64,000 bases of DNA from Secundilactobacillus pentosiphilus (lineage in GTDB: Bacteria > Bacillota > Bacilli > Lactobacillales > Lactobacillaceae). Below, in pieces: positions 1-8,090 of this stretch. Made by a program: the position numbers and the translations under genes. Under the pieces are notes generated by a model. It was not told the DNA's origin. It ran no database searches and was given only the letters and a program-made list of their open reading frames with translations. Location of the stretch: contig NZ_BCMI01000016.1 of assembly GCF_002217985.1 (NCBI RefSeq), positions 1 to 64,000 on the forward strand, written 5' to 3'. Each line of letters opens with the position of its first letter. Position 1 is the stretch's first letter.

Positions 1-70
1 ATACACAAAACTTTATATTATTTCATTTGTCAACTTGACAGGGCCAAGTGCAGAGTTGGCATCTTTTGCG

Positions 71-94
71 TTACATTCAGAAATCTACCGAGTT
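71..94 (-). repeat. Fragment related to the nested-hairpin family
   Basis: This 24-base stretch matches 57823-57846 at 21 of 24 positions. At 57.8 kb the same bases form the left arm of a nested hairpin. Here, as there, it lies a few dozen bases past the stop codon of a gene read on the minus strand (norB). I see no complementary right arm, and the loop triplet reads TGA rather than AGA, so it is probably a decayed or partial copy. The rest of bases 1-131 shows only a weak small hairpin near 43-60. Confidence 0.5.
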
Positions 95-131
95 TTGCAA
101 CTCAGCCTACACGTGGATGGCACAAGAACCA

Positions 132-2471
132 TTAATCTCCTTGTTCATCAAAGGTTTCGTGATCCTTAGCCATTTTCTTATTTTCAGCGGGTTTCAAATT
201 AAAGAACGCCCTGGTAATCACAACGAGTAAGATAACGACTCCCGCTGTGAAGATCAAATCCCATGGCATCCTTCCCCACATTAGGGCAGAAACCAATGGT
301 TGGTGATAGAAACTGGTCAATCGAGCGTGCCAGTAGCCGTTAGTTAAGGCGTCTTTTAACTGAATGTAGCCAACGGGCATTAATGTGGCGAAGACCATTC
401 CAGCTAAGCCGACGTTCAACGCAATGCAAGCCCATTTGATCCATTTTTCAACTTTGGCTGTCCAAAATGATTTCTTGGAAATATTTCGCATGACGTAAAG
501 CATGATTGCAATGGAGAATAAGCCATATACACCGGCCATTGAGCCGTGGGCGTGTGCGGCCGTCCACTGCGTGCCGTGTTCAAAGTAGTTGATTGCGGGT
601 GCATTGATCAAGAACCCAAGCGCACCGGCGCCCACGGCATTCCAAATCCCTGTGGAAACTAAGAACATAAAGGTTCCCTTATACGGAAATTCAACCAGAC
701 TATCTCGGTAAATTCGGTATTGCGTATAAGCTTCCCAGACCAGTAGACAGAGGGGAACGACTTCAAGCGCAGAGAAACATGCGCCAAGTGCTAGCCAGAT
801 GGAATGATCGCCTTCCCAGAAGTAATGGTGTCCCATTCCCACAACACCAGTGCCCAACAGTAAAATAATTTGGAAATAGAGTGCCCGAACAGTCGACCGT
901 GCAGTCGTTAACTTCATATCGACCATCAAATAGCCGATCAGGATGACAGCAAACGATTCGAAAATGCCTTCAACCCACAAATGAACGATCCACCAGCGCC
1001 AATAGTCGGCGAAGGTGACGTGTGAATTTGGCATGATAAATAACGATGCCAAGTAAAATGCAGGAATCGCCACGGAGCCAAAGAATAACATGGCTACCAA
1101 CCGGGTTCGGTTGGAGCTGACACCCTTACCCTTTCGTCTCATGGCCGGAATAAATCCGCGCCAAAGAATCACGATCCATAACAGCATGCCTGTGATGAAC
1201 AGCCACTGCCAGAACTTACCAAGTTCAAGGTACTCCCAGCCAAAGTGACCAAACAGCCACCACTGCTTTTTGATCAGTCCGAGAACGTCGCCCCATTCGC
1301 CTAGCATACTACCGGCGACAACGATCAGTAACGCCCCAAACAGGGTATCAACTAAGGCTCCTTGATGCTTCGGCTCGCGGCCATATACTCGGGGCACAAT
1401 GTAGACACCCGTTGCGAGCCAGGTCGTAGCGATCCAGAAAATTGCCAGTTGTAGATGCCAAGTCTTTGCTAAGTTGAACGGCCAGATATTTTGCAACGGG
1501 ATCCCAAAGAACTCGTTTTCCACGTAATAATGGGCCATCAGTTCACCCAGCATGATTTGAACCAAAAAGAGCAGCATGACGATCACAAAGAATTTTGCGG
1601 TTTTGCGCTGACTGCTGGTGATTGGTCGGTCTGGATCAACGATTGGCATATCTTTAGCTTTGCCATCATAAGTGGACTGCATATCAAATTGATAACGCCG
1701 TTGGAAGTAAATAATGATGCCGACACCAGCAACCAACACAGCTACTGAAATGGCCGTCCAAAGCATGGCCTCTGCTGGCATCACATTCCCAGCATCTAGA
1801 TCATACGGCCAGTTATTGGTATATGAGAAATTGCGTCCCGGGCGATTAGTTGAAGATAACCAGGCTCCCCAGAAAAAGAAACCAGCTAACTGATTGACTT
1901 TATTGCCTTTAGTCATAAAATTATCGGTTTCCTGTTTCTTGATCATGTTCTCTGGCAGACCGGCTTGCTTAGGATTATTAATAAAATCTTTGCGATAATA
2001 GCTCAATAAATACTTAAAGCCAGCCGTTTGACCAGCCGTCAAAGTCAGTTCATGATTCTCATTTGAATACCGATTGACCCGGATTTCCTTCTTGACTTGA
2101 CCCTTAATGCCAGTTTTTTGAACCGTGGTCAAATCACTAAAATCCTTTTGATACAACTTTTGTGCGTAGTACTTATCCATTCCCTGAAGGTAATGATGGA
2201 GTGCTTCCGCAGTATAATCGGGGCCTAAATACGACCCATTGCCTAAATAAGTGCCATAATCCGTCAGACCATAGCGTTCATAAACGGCTTGACCGCTGAT
2301 GAGTTGAGACTTTGTCATTAAGGTGGTTCCTTGTTGGTTAACAATTCTTGATGGTCGTGGTGCCTCGTTTTTAAAAATCAACCAGCCTCCAAGTAATAAG
2401 ATTGAAAAAACGACAACCAAAATGCTGACCAAAACCGTTGTTAAACGATGGAACGGTTTTCTAGCTGTCAT
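132..2471 (-). CDS. norB: Quinol-dependent nitric oxide reductase (NorB/qNOR type)
   Basis: This gene encodes a membrane enzyme that reduces two NO to N2O with electrons from quinol, used to detoxify nitric oxide. The 779-residue product has an N-terminal membrane anchor, an extracytoplasmic domain of about 200 residues with the family's YGLTDYGTYLGNGSYLGPD-type motif, then about 12 membrane helices. Histidine-rich heme b/FeB motifs are visible (GMGHHYFWEG, HLWVEGIFESF, TAAHAHGSMAGVYG). The length fits the fused quinol type, not the cytochrome c two-subunit type. I chose the start at 2471 because AGGGGG lies just upstream; the longer in-frame ATG at 2534 lies upstream of the predicted -10 (2523-2528) and so could not be on that transcript. 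The gene stands alone. The family identity is secure; the physiological role is inferred. Confidence 0.93.
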   Translation of the reverse strand: MTARKPFHRLTTVLVSILVVVFSILLLGGWLIFKNEAPRPSRIVNQQGTTLMTKSQLISGQAVYERYGLTDYGTYLGNGSYLGPDYTAEALHHYLQGMDKYYAQKLYQKDFSDLTTVQKTGIKGQVKKEIRVNRYSNENHELTLTAGQTAGFKYLLSYYRKDFINNPKQAGLPENMIKKQETDNFMTKGNKVNQLAGFFFWGAWLSSTNRPGRNFSYTNNWPYDLDAGNVMPAEAMLWTAISVAVLVAGVGIIIYFQRRYQFDMQSTYDGKAKDMPIVDPDRPITSSQRKTAKFFVIVMLLFLVQIMLGELMAHYYVENEFFGIPLQNIWPFNLAKTWHLQLAIFWIATTWLATGVYIVPRVYGREPKHQGALVDTLFGALLIVVAGSMLGEWGDVLGLIKKQWWLFGHFGWEYLELGKFWQWLFITGMLLWIVILWRGFIPAMRRKGKGVSSNRTRLVAMLFFGSVAIPAFYLASLFIMPNSHVTFADYWRWWIVHLWVEGIFESFAVILIGYLMVDMKLTTARSTVRALYFQIILLLGTGVVGMGHHYFWEGDHSIWLALGACFSALEVVPLCLLVWEAYTQYRIYRDSLVEFPYKGTFMFLVSTGIWNAVGAGALGFLINAPAINYFEHGTQWTAAHAHGSMAGVYGLFSIAIMLYVMRNISKKSFWTAKVEKWIKWACIALNVGLAGMVFATLMPVGYIQLKDALTNGYWHARLTSFYHQPLVSALMWGRMPWDLIFTAGVVILLVVITRAFFNLKPAENKKMAKDHETFDEQGD

Positions 2472-2522
2472 AGAACCTACCCCCTTTTCTTCAGAATTTT
2501 GATTGGAGATGTAACCGCTCTC

Positions 2523-2551
2523 AATATAATCCATTAAATTATTTTTGTAAA
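2523..2551 (-). promoter_or_regulatory. norB promoter
   Basis: On the minus strand, TTTACA (2551-2546), a 17-base gap and TATATT (2528-2523) form a good sigma-A promoter, with transcription expected near 2516. Just upstream, the AT-rich dyad AAAATGCATTTT (2567-2578) could be an activator site; no regulator can be named from it. Confidence 0.6.
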
Positions 2552-2644
2552 TATGTTTTAATATAAAAAATGCATTTTATTTAATATATTATTGGAATAA
2601 AGGCTGAGGATCCTGAACCCAATTAGGTTTTAAATGTAGCAAAA

Positions 2645-2710
2645 CAAACTAAAATTAGTGCTGATATCAGTCGATTTTCATCGATTGATATCAGCACTAA
2701 TTTTAGTTTG
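2645..2710 (-). terminator. Long perfect-stem terminator of nnrE
   Basis: A 30-bp stem with a single G/T wobble and a six-base loop, followed on the minus strand by a T-rich run. It sits between the nnrE stop codon and the norB promoter. The stem is much longer than a usual terminator. Confidence 0.8.
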
Positions 2711-2724
2711 CTTTAATAGACGAG

Positions 2725-3366
2725 TTAAGCTTCATAATGGTCATCAAGGTACACGCCAATGTCTTCAACGTATAATTTACCGGTGTACTGCTGACCCTGT
2801 TCAGTAACGAAACCGTTCTTAGCGTAGGCAAATGAACTGGTAGCGTCGGCCTTTACTGTGGCGCCTTGCGGTTCACCCGTATCGGCGTTCAGTCCGGATG
2901 GGACATCCACGCTATAGACTTTTGCGGCTGAAGCATTGATGGCGTTGATCCAGTCAGCAAATTTACCTTCAACCGGCCGATCCAAACCGATTCCAAAGAT
3001 GGCATCCACGATCGTTGTGTAACCCGTTAAATCGGTACTTGCCGGAATCACTGGAATCTTGTAGTAGTGCAAGATTTTCAGTTGCTGTGCCGTTTCGGTG
3101 GAAGTGCGGTCTTCCGAACCAGTCAGCATGACGGTGACTTTGACGTCCCGGACGTGCAGCATTCGCGCGATTGCCAGACCGTCACCACCATTGTTGCCCG
3201 TACCGGCAAAGACCAAAACGTTCGCCAGGTCAAAGCCGCCGTTGAGGATACGACTTGTCGCACCTAACGCGGCCCGCTCCATCAGTACTAATGAGGGGAT
3301 ACCGATTTCTTGAATTGTATGTGAATCGCCCTGACGTGCTTGGGCAATACTTACTGTTTTTGCCAA
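2725..3366 (-). CDS. nnrE: NAD(P)H-hydrate epimerase (YjeF N-terminal domain)
   Basis: It epimerises the R and S forms of damaged hydrated NAD(P)H so the S-specific dehydratase can repair them. The single YjeF_N Rossmann-like domain of about 213 residues shows GTGNNGGDG near residue 55, the VDAIFGIGL segment, and SVDVPSGLNADTG near 155, which form the substrate and cation site. The C-terminal dehydratase domain (NnrD) is absent, as is usual for stand-alone lactobacillar proteins. AAGGAG overlaps a GTG at 3375, leaving no spacing, so the TTG at 3366, eight bases further on, is the better start. It is monocistronic, with strong hairpins on both sides. Confidence 0.9.
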   Translation of the reverse strand: MAKTVSIAQARQGDSHTIQEIGIPSLVLMERAALGATSRILNGGFDLANVLVFAGTGNNGGDGLAIARMLHVRDVKVTVMLTGSEDRTSTETAQQLKILHYYKIPVIPASTDLTGYTTIVDAIFGIGLDRPVEGKFADWINAINASAAKVYSVDVPSGLNADTGEPQGATVKADATSSFAYAKNGFVTEQGQQYTGKLYVEDIGVYLDDHYEA

Positions 3367-3457
3367 ATCAACCACTCCTTACTAAGTTTATTCAAATCTA
3401 GCCTAGTCGTTTAGCACTGAAAATGCTAGGGATAACTCAGCGAGATCAGCAGGCAAA

Positions 3458-3499
3458 AAAATTCGGTAACGGTTTGTTAGCTCACCGTTACCGAATTTT
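3458..3499 (-). terminator. Terminator of the MarR gene
   Basis: A perfect 15-bp stem (arms 3458-3472 and 3485-3499) with six T residues after it on the minus strand. It lies directly downstream of the regulator that ends at 3529. Confidence 0.85.
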
Positions 3500-3528
3500 G
3501 GGTTTTATAGTTTGTTTCAATAGTCTCA

Positions 3529-4026
3529 TTACTTTTCGAGTTCTTTATCAACTTGGCCATTGTTCAAAGGTGTTTGATGCCGGTCAGACAAAACAACTTT
3601 TGAAATATCAAAGAGTTCACGTCCAAGATTGTTGATGTCGATCTCTTTCAAATCGGGTTCGATTGATTCCCACCACGCGTTAACTTTTGATAAACCATAA
3701 TCCAGCAGCTTTTCGCCATCTTCTGTCAGCGTCAGCTCTTTGACACGCTTATCGCTAGCGGCTGATTCTTTGTGGATCAGGCCCAGCGCGGTTAGGTGCT
3801 TTACCATTCGCGTCATGAGGCCTTCATCAACAGCTAACGTGGTGGATGCCCGACGCTGACTGATCGGTTGGCTCTCCAAAATAAGTACCATCAGATACAT
3901 TTCGGTAATGTTGACGGGGAGCTTATCTTTGATCAGTAGCTGGTTCATATCACGTTGAAGCTGACGATGAAGGATGGCGTTATAAGTTGAGACGGTTAAA
4001 TAGTCCTTTTTAATGTTTTCTACCAC
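3529..4026 (-). CDS. MarR-family transcriptional regulator
   Basis: A 165-residue winged-helix regulator. A helical N-terminus leads into a winged HTH (about residues 55-110, with SQRRASTTLAVDEGLMTRMVKHL as the recognition region) and the wing DKRVKELTLTEDGEKLL typical of MarR. It starts with GTG, preceded by GAGGTG at good spacing. No obvious co-transcribed target lies downstream, as a terminator separates it from nnrE. The divergent small gene at 4349 may share its intergenic region. The ligand is unknown. Confidence 0.85.
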   Translation of the reverse strand: MVENIKKDYLTVSTYNAILHRQLQRDMNQLLIKDKLPVNITEMYLMVLILESQPISQRRASTTLAVDEGLMTRMVKHLTALGLIHKESAASDKRVKELTLTEDGEKLLDYGLSKVNAWWESIEPDLKEIDINNLGRELFDISKVVLSDRHQTPLNNGQVDKELEK

Positions 4027-4348
4027 AAACTTTCACCTCGGTTACTTAACATTTGACTATTAAAGTATAACTGTCTTTATATAATTTGAATAGCTTTACC
4101 TAGTCAATTTTAAGAATTTTTTCATTTCTGGTATTTTGTCGGGATGAACCGCTGTGTCGCGATAGAATGGGGCATGTCGGAGTGGGTGCGTTCTTTTTTG
4201 TCATTTAATAACAACCAACACTTTCCTTTGATATCAATGACTGTTAAGATAGTTGAATTCAAACCATTCTTCAGAAAAATTTAACAGGTTTTTTGTCATG
4301 CAAAATGCTAAAATGTGTTGAAGACTACGACAGAAAGAGGAATCACTC
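4027..4348. other. Intergenic region between divergent genes
   Basis: This AT-rich spacer between the divergent MarR gene and the 108-residue gene must hold both promoters. I see no convincing -35/-10 pair, no strong dyad and no small gene. Confidence 0.5.
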
Positions 4349-4675
4349 ATGGAAATTGATGTCCCAGAAACCATGGCGGAAGTTGAAAAAGAAGTTGCCC
4401 GCCGAAAGGCTAACGGTGAAGCAGTTACAGAAGCTGATGTTATTAAGAATACGGTGCTCGCCTCGTTTCAAGCATACTTAGAGTTTGCCGAGGAAGGTCA
4501 CTATGATTCTGCCAAGTGGCAGGGTGATAACATTGAAGTTATTGATATCATGAAACAGCCGATCGATACGGTAAAGCCGCAGACAGATTCATTCGTTAGC
4601 GATTTTAAGGCGAGCAACGACGGCTGCTTCCTATATTTACAAGAAGCAGCAACTAAGATCGCCGGCATGCGTTAG
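4349..4675 (+). CDS. Small acidic protein of unknown function
   Basis: A 108-residue cytosolic protein with no signal peptide or membrane segment. An acidic, probably helical N-terminus (MEIDVPETMAEVEKEVARR) precedes a mixed domain with several aromatic residues. AGAGGA is placed eight bases before ATG, so it looks like a real gene. I do not recognise the family. It ends just upstream of tRNA-Arg. Confidence 0.65.
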   Translation: MEIDVPETMAEVEKEVARRKANGEAVTEADVIKNTVLASFQAYLEFAEEGHYDSAKWQGDNIEVIDIMKQPIDTVKPQTDSFVSDFKASNDGCFLYLQEAATKIAGMR

Positions 4676-4719
4676 TGCTTGAAATCATCTGCTAACACCG
4701 CTATCATAGTTTATGTCGG

Positions 4720-4791
4720 GCGCCCTTAGTGTAATGGATAGCACATGAGATTTCGGTCCTCATGATCCGAGTTCGACTCTCGGGGGGCGCA
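4720..4791 (+). tRNA. tRNA-Arg, anticodon TCG
   Basis: A complete 72-base cloverleaf. The acceptor stem is GCGCCCT/GGGGCGC, the D arm has a 3-bp stem, the anticodon loop TTTCGGT has TCG at 4753-4755, the T arm is CCGAG-TTCGACT-CTCGG, and the discriminator is A. CCA is not encoded. The closing pair of the anticodon stem is an A-C mismatch (4750/4758). Its 3' end is duplicated at 13762 and 15657, which marks it as an integration target. Confidence 0.88.
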
Positions 4792-4794
4792 ATA
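4779..4794 (+). repeat. att-like core 1 (tRNA-Arg 3' end)
   Basis: The 16-base sequence CTCGGGGGGCGCAATA spans the end of the T arm and the acceptor strand of tRNA-Arg. The same 16 bases recur at 13762-13777, and a near copy is at 15657-15669. This is the arrangement left by site-specific integration into a tRNA 3' end, where the incoming element restores the gene. Confidence 0.75.
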
Positions 4795-4823
4795 TAGGTG
4801 TTTGCGGTTGTTTATAGTTGAGG

Positions 4824-4857
4824 CTAGATGCTGATATATCAGCATTTAGTCTTTTTT
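4824..4857 (+). terminator. tRNA-Arg terminator
   Basis: A stem around ATGCTGA-TATA-TCAGCAT, extended by CTA/TAG, is followed by TCTTTTTT. Related hairpins lie at similar distances behind the other two att-like copies (near 13812 and 15700), so the duplicated segment includes the terminator. Confidence 0.8.
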
Positions 4858-4981
4858 GCTGTCCACAGTTTGCTATATTTACCGAATATTTTTCGGTAAA
4901 TTTTTAAAGCTTAAGAAAGCCACAGATCGTTTGGTTATAGCCCCAAGTAATTAAATTTGTTGCCGTGTAATGATTACTAGC

Positions 4982-6145
4982 TTAAACGACTGAATTTAAT
5001 TCTCGTCTATTTAAGTAATAGATGAGCCATATGATTGGCAGGGTTAACATCATTGCAGGATAGAACCAAGTGGTGCGTAGTACACTTTTGATTACGCCGC
5101 CAATAATTGGACCCATTGACATTCCAAGATCCATACCAATGTAAAAAGTACTATTCGCCAAACCTTGTTCATTGCGCGGTACGATTAATAAAGATGTTGA
5201 TTGACAAATTGAAAACATCAACCCGTATCCCCCAGCTAAGCCCAACGCTGCTATAAACATCATCAGGTTATTTGTCAGGTGTGATAGTGCCAAAAGGCCG
5301 ATAAAGGTGCTGAATAAACTAATGTATAGAAATTTCCCAAACGGAATGGTGTCAAACAAATTTTTCATCGACATTCGGAGAATCAGCAGTAGCACAGCAT
5401 AAATTGGGAAAAAGCTACCAACTGCGACTGTGGAATGAATTGATGCGACATAACTCACAATATAGGCCTGAGTCGCGAAATATGGCAAAGCAAAAAGCAT
5501 GAGAATCATGGCGATTGGTAAGACCTTAACTTGTACAATTTGGAATTTCTTAGTGCTATGTTGACGATTAGATACCTTCATTGGGTATCCACGATCTGTA
5601 ACCAATTGAACGAGGAGGATCATCAGTGCGCTAGAAATTGCCGATGCGATGAATGCACGACGATAGCCGAATTCTTGATAAAGGTATATTCCCAAAGCCG
5701 GTGCCATTGCCATACCTAAAGCATTCATCAAGCCATAAATCCCCATTCCAGAACCAATTCTTTTCCGAGGAAGTAAACTAGCCATCCATGTTGCCATGCA
5801 GACAGTGCACAAGACGTAGCCTAAACCGTTGATAATTCGGATAATTAATAGCCAGAAAGGATTGACGGCAATGATGTAACCAATGGAGGCAATCAATAAA
5901 AATATACCGCCAAACGATGAGAGTAAATACTTGGAGTGATGGTCGACTAAGTTACCAGCAATAGGACGCAGGAATAGTGATGTAATATTCATTAAACCTG
6001 CCACAATTCCAGCAAACATCGTTGAGCTACCAAGGTTTTTTGAAAAGCCTGCAATCAGCGGATTGATTAGCATAGGACTAGACATATAAAAAAAGCTGGC
6101 GGCTAGTATGAGAATAATATTTCGGTTATAAACGTGTTCCTTCAT
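4982..6145 (-). CDS. MFS transporter, drug/metabolite efflux type
   Basis: A 387-residue, 12-helix major facilitator. Typical sequences are the helix 2-3 loop (RPIAGNLVDHHSKYLLSSFGG) and IRIINGLGYVLCTVCMATWMASLLP. It is probably a proton-driven exporter. Its ATG follows the TGA of the MarR gene upstream without a base between, so the two form an operon from one promoter, which fits an efflux pump under local repression. The substrate cannot be read from sequence. It is the first gene inside the tRNA-Arg-bracketed accessory region. Confidence 0.87.
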   Translation of the reverse strand: MKEHVYNRNIILILAASFFYMSSPMLINPLIAGFSKNLGSSTMFAGIVAGLMNITSLFLRPIAGNLVDHHSKYLLSSFGGIFLLIASIGYIIAVNPFWLLIIRIINGLGYVLCTVCMATWMASLLPRKRIGSGMGIYGLMNALGMAMAPALGIYLYQEFGYRRAFIASAISSALMILLVQLVTDRGYPMKVSNRQHSTKKFQIVQVKVLPIAMILMLFALPYFATQAYIVSYVASIHSTVAVGSFFPIYAVLLLILRMSMKNLFDTIPFGKFLYISLFSTFIGLLALSHLTNNLMMFIAALGLAGGYGLMFSICQSTSLLIVPRNEQGLANSTFYIGMDLGMSMGPIIGGVIKSVLRTTWFYPAMMLTLPIIWLIYYLNRRELNSVV

Positions 6146-6583
6146 TCATTTGTTACCTCGGTTCAAATTTGAGATAGATTTTTCTAGTAGGGTAAGAAAT
6201 TGTTGCTTTTCATTGTCAGAAAAACCATTAAGCAATTGTTCACCTGTGCGGGAGCCGTTATTTTTCAGATGTAGGCGCATCATGTTGCCAGCATCAGTTA
6301 ATACTACCAGCTTAGCACGACGATCATTAGGATTCTTGATAAGTGTAACCAACCCCTTATCCACCAACTTCTGAGTAATTACTTGTGCACTCTGATGTCG
6401 AATATGCTGGAAGTTTTTCAAATCTGAAATTGTTTGGTCTGGAAAATCATGATAATAAATTAACGCATCCGCTTGATCTGTTGTGATATGCAGGTCACGA
6501 ATGTGGCGGTTACGGTTATTGATTAACGTGTTAGCAAGTTCTAAGACGCGTCTTGCGACCACAAACTCTTGATTAAAATACAT
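6146..6583 (-). CDS. MarR-family repressor of the adjacent MFS pump
   Basis: A 145-residue winged-helix regulator. The HTH includes ISDLKNFQHIRHQSAQVITQKLV and the wing DRRAKLVVLTDAGNMM. GGGAGGTG six bases before ATG at 6583 fixes the start; a longer frame opening at 6601 would begin inside the -10 region. It is co-transcribed with the MFS gene. A dyad covers its own promoter, which fits an autorepressor released by the pump's substrate. Confidence 0.88.
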   Translation of the reverse strand: MYFNQEFVVARRVLELANTLINNRNRHIRDLHITTDQADALIYYHDFPDQTISDLKNFQHIRHQSAQVITQKLVDKGLVTLIKNPNDRRAKLVVLTDAGNMMRLHLKNNGSRTGEQLLNGFSDNEKQQFLTLLEKSISNLNRGNK

Positions 6584-6600
6584 GAGACACCTCCCAATCA

Positions 6601-6629
6601 TTTATACAGTTAGCTGTATAAATTGTCAA
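6601..6629 (-). promoter_or_regulatory. marR-MFS promoter with overlapping operator
   Basis: Reading the minus strand, TTGACA (6629-6624), 17 bases, then TATAAA (6606-6601) is a near-consensus promoter. The dyad TTATACAG-TTAG-CTGTATAA (6602-6621) fills the spacer and the -10. A repressor bound there would block polymerase directly. The expected start lies only a few bases before the ribosome binding site, so the leader is very short. Confidence 0.8.
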
Positions 6630-6692
6630 GAATATCAAAGTCTAAGTGGTAGTCATTGTCTGCTATCGTTAAATTATTTTCCGCAAAATGTC

Positions 6693-6723
6693 TTGCCTTG
6701 AAGTAACTTGAAGGTTGTAAACT
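6693..6723 (+). promoter_or_regulatory. MerR-type promoter 1 (SDR gene)
   Basis: TTGCCT and TAAACT are separated by 19 bases that contain the imperfect dyad TTGAAGTAACTTGAAGG. The over-long 19-bp spacer with a dyad is the hallmark of promoters that MerR-family proteins activate by DNA distortion. The same layout recurs at 7997. Confidence 0.82.
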
Positions 6724-6756
6724 TCAAAATACTACGAATAAATGGAGGAAATTGCT

Positions 6757-7362
6757 TTGGTAAATGTCTTAATTATTGGTGCCACCGGTTCAGTTGGTAG
6801 TGTGACACGACGGTATTTCTTGGACCACACTGATGATCAATTAACTTTAATGGCACGAAATACTAGTAGGTTAGGTACGCTGGATGCAATCCGTGAAAAA
6901 GTAGTTGAAGGCAGCGTTACCGATCGCGCATTTTTGCAATCAGCGCTGAAGGGTCAAGATGTCGTCTTCGCTGCTTTGAGTGGTGACTTACCTGCAATGG
7001 CTAGCGCGATTGTCTCGGGTATGGATCAGGTAGGAATTTCTCGGCTGTTATTCATTACATCAATGGGGATTTACAATGAAATTCCAGTCAATATCGGTGC
7101 ACAAGGAAACCTGCAAAGTAACCCCATGCTAAAGGGGTATCGGCAAGCAGCAGATATTATTTCTGAATCGGATTTAAATTACACCACAATTCGCCCCGGC
7201 TGGTTTGATAATGGCGATGACACTGATTATCAAGTGACCAAGAAGGGTGAACCATTTGGTGGTCACGACGTTTCAATCAAAAGTATTGCTGACTTAGTGG
7301 TTAAACTGGCACATGATGATCAGTTAGGTTCCAGAGATAGCCTGGGAATTAATCGACGGTAA
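6757..7362 (+). CDS. NAD(P)-binding NmrA/SDR-like oxidoreductase
   Basis: A Rossmann-fold protein of about 201 residues. The N-terminal nucleotide-binding motif is VNVLIIGATGSVGSVT, followed by the atypical-SDR pattern VVFAALSGD, RLLFITSMGIYNEIP and YTTIRPGWF. It resembles YwnB/NmrA-type flavin or quinone reductase-like proteins; the substrate is unknown. I take the TTG at 6757 as the start because AGGAGG sits just before it and overlaps the earlier ATG at 6742. It is driven by a MerR-type promoter and followed by the MerR gene, likely in one transcript. Confidence 0.8.
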   Translation: MVNVLIIGATGSVGSVTRRYFLDHTDDQLTLMARNTSRLGTLDAIREKVVEGSVTDRAFLQSALKGQDVVFAALSGDLPAMASAIVSGMDQVGISRLLFITSMGIYNEIPVNIGAQGNLQSNPMLKGYRQAADIISESDLNYTTIRPGWFDNGDDTDYQVTKKGEPFGGHDVSIKSIADLVVKLAHDDQLGSRDSLGINRR

Positions 7363-7455
7363 AGTCGATTTTGTAGATTGAAGAAAAATGCAGTAAAGTA
7401 ATCGGTAAAGACAGGGTGACCACAATACTAATTCGATAATAAAGGGGGATCCAAA

Positions 7456-7899
7456 ATGAATATTAAAGAAGCCAGCGAAAGGACCGGTGTTTCTTCCGCT
7501 GCCATTCGCTACTACGAAAAAGAGGGCTTGATTCCGTCCATTGACCGTACGGAAAACGGAAATCGGGACATCGATGACCGTATCTTGAGAAGAATCCGGT
7601 TTGCTACTCAGATGCGCGCTGCTGGTATGACGATTGAAAATTTACGGCGGTATATCCAGTTGTTTGATGCGCAGGAAGATAATACTAAAGAGCAGATTGC
7701 GTTATTGAAGACGCAATTAGCCGAAATGGAAGAAAAGCGCGATGATCTCCAGTCGGCAATTGATCATCTAAAATACAAATTAGACCATTTCTATGATCAT
7801 ATGGAAACTACTGAGGAAGAATTACGTGAAATTGAACGGCAACATGCAGCTCAGGTAGACAATGAAAGTAATGCCACTGACGATGAGTTTAAGTACTAA
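7456..7899 (+). CDS. MerR-family activator
   Basis: A 147-residue MerR regulator. The N-terminal winged HTH (NIKEASERTGVSSAAIRYYEKEGLIPSIDRTENG) is followed by a coiled-coil dimerisation helix (about 80-125) and a short acidic tail. No metal-binding cysteines are present, which places it with the AdhR/YfmP/NolA-like group rather than metal sensors. Two 19-bp-spacer promoters flank it (6693 and 7997), so it likely activates the SDR upstream and the alcohol dehydrogenase downstream, perhaps in response to aldehydes as known for AdhR. Confidence 0.9.
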   Translation: MNIKEASERTGVSSAAIRYYEKEGLIPSIDRTENGNRDIDDRILRRIRFATQMRAAGMTIENLRRYIQLFDAQEDNTKEQIALLKTQLAEMEEKRDDLQSAIDHLKYKLDHFYDHMETTEEELREIERQHAAQVDNESNATDDEFKY

Positions 7900-7920
7900 T
7901 AACTTTGCAACCAATACTCA

Positions 7921-7974
7921 ATTGAGTAGGTTCATGATTCCGAATCCAGGAATCTTGGGTCTACTCGATTTTTT
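7921..7974 (+). terminator. Terminator after merR
   Basis: An outer stem ATTGAGTAG/CTACTCGAT encloses an inner GATTCC/GGAATC stem and is followed by six T residues. It separates merR from the dehydrogenase promoter. Confidence 0.7.
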
Positions 7975-7996
7975 AAAAAAAGGTTGTTGATTCCGC

Positions 7997-8027
7997 TTGC
8001 CTTGAAGTTACTGCAAGGTTGTAGACT
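7997..8027 (+). promoter_or_regulatory. MerR-type promoter 2 (alcohol dehydrogenase gene)
   Basis: TTGCCT and TAGACT are held 19 bases apart by a dyad nearly identical to that at 6693 (shared CTTGCCTTGAAGT and AAGGTTGTA). Two matching sites around one merR gene define a small local regulon. Confidence 0.83.
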
Positions 8028-8090
8028 GAATTCAATCAAAAAAACAAGCATTAGAGGCACTCTTGTTATCAAATATCTAGGAGGGTAATT

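Noticed and set aside
2472-2534. N-terminal extension of norB
   Set aside because: The upstream ATG at 2534 lies upstream of the predicted -10 and start site, while a good ribosome binding site lies before 2471.
2645-2710. Member of the nested-hairpin family
   Set aside because: It is one continuous stem without the internal loop and shares no arm sequence; it works as an ordinary though long terminator.
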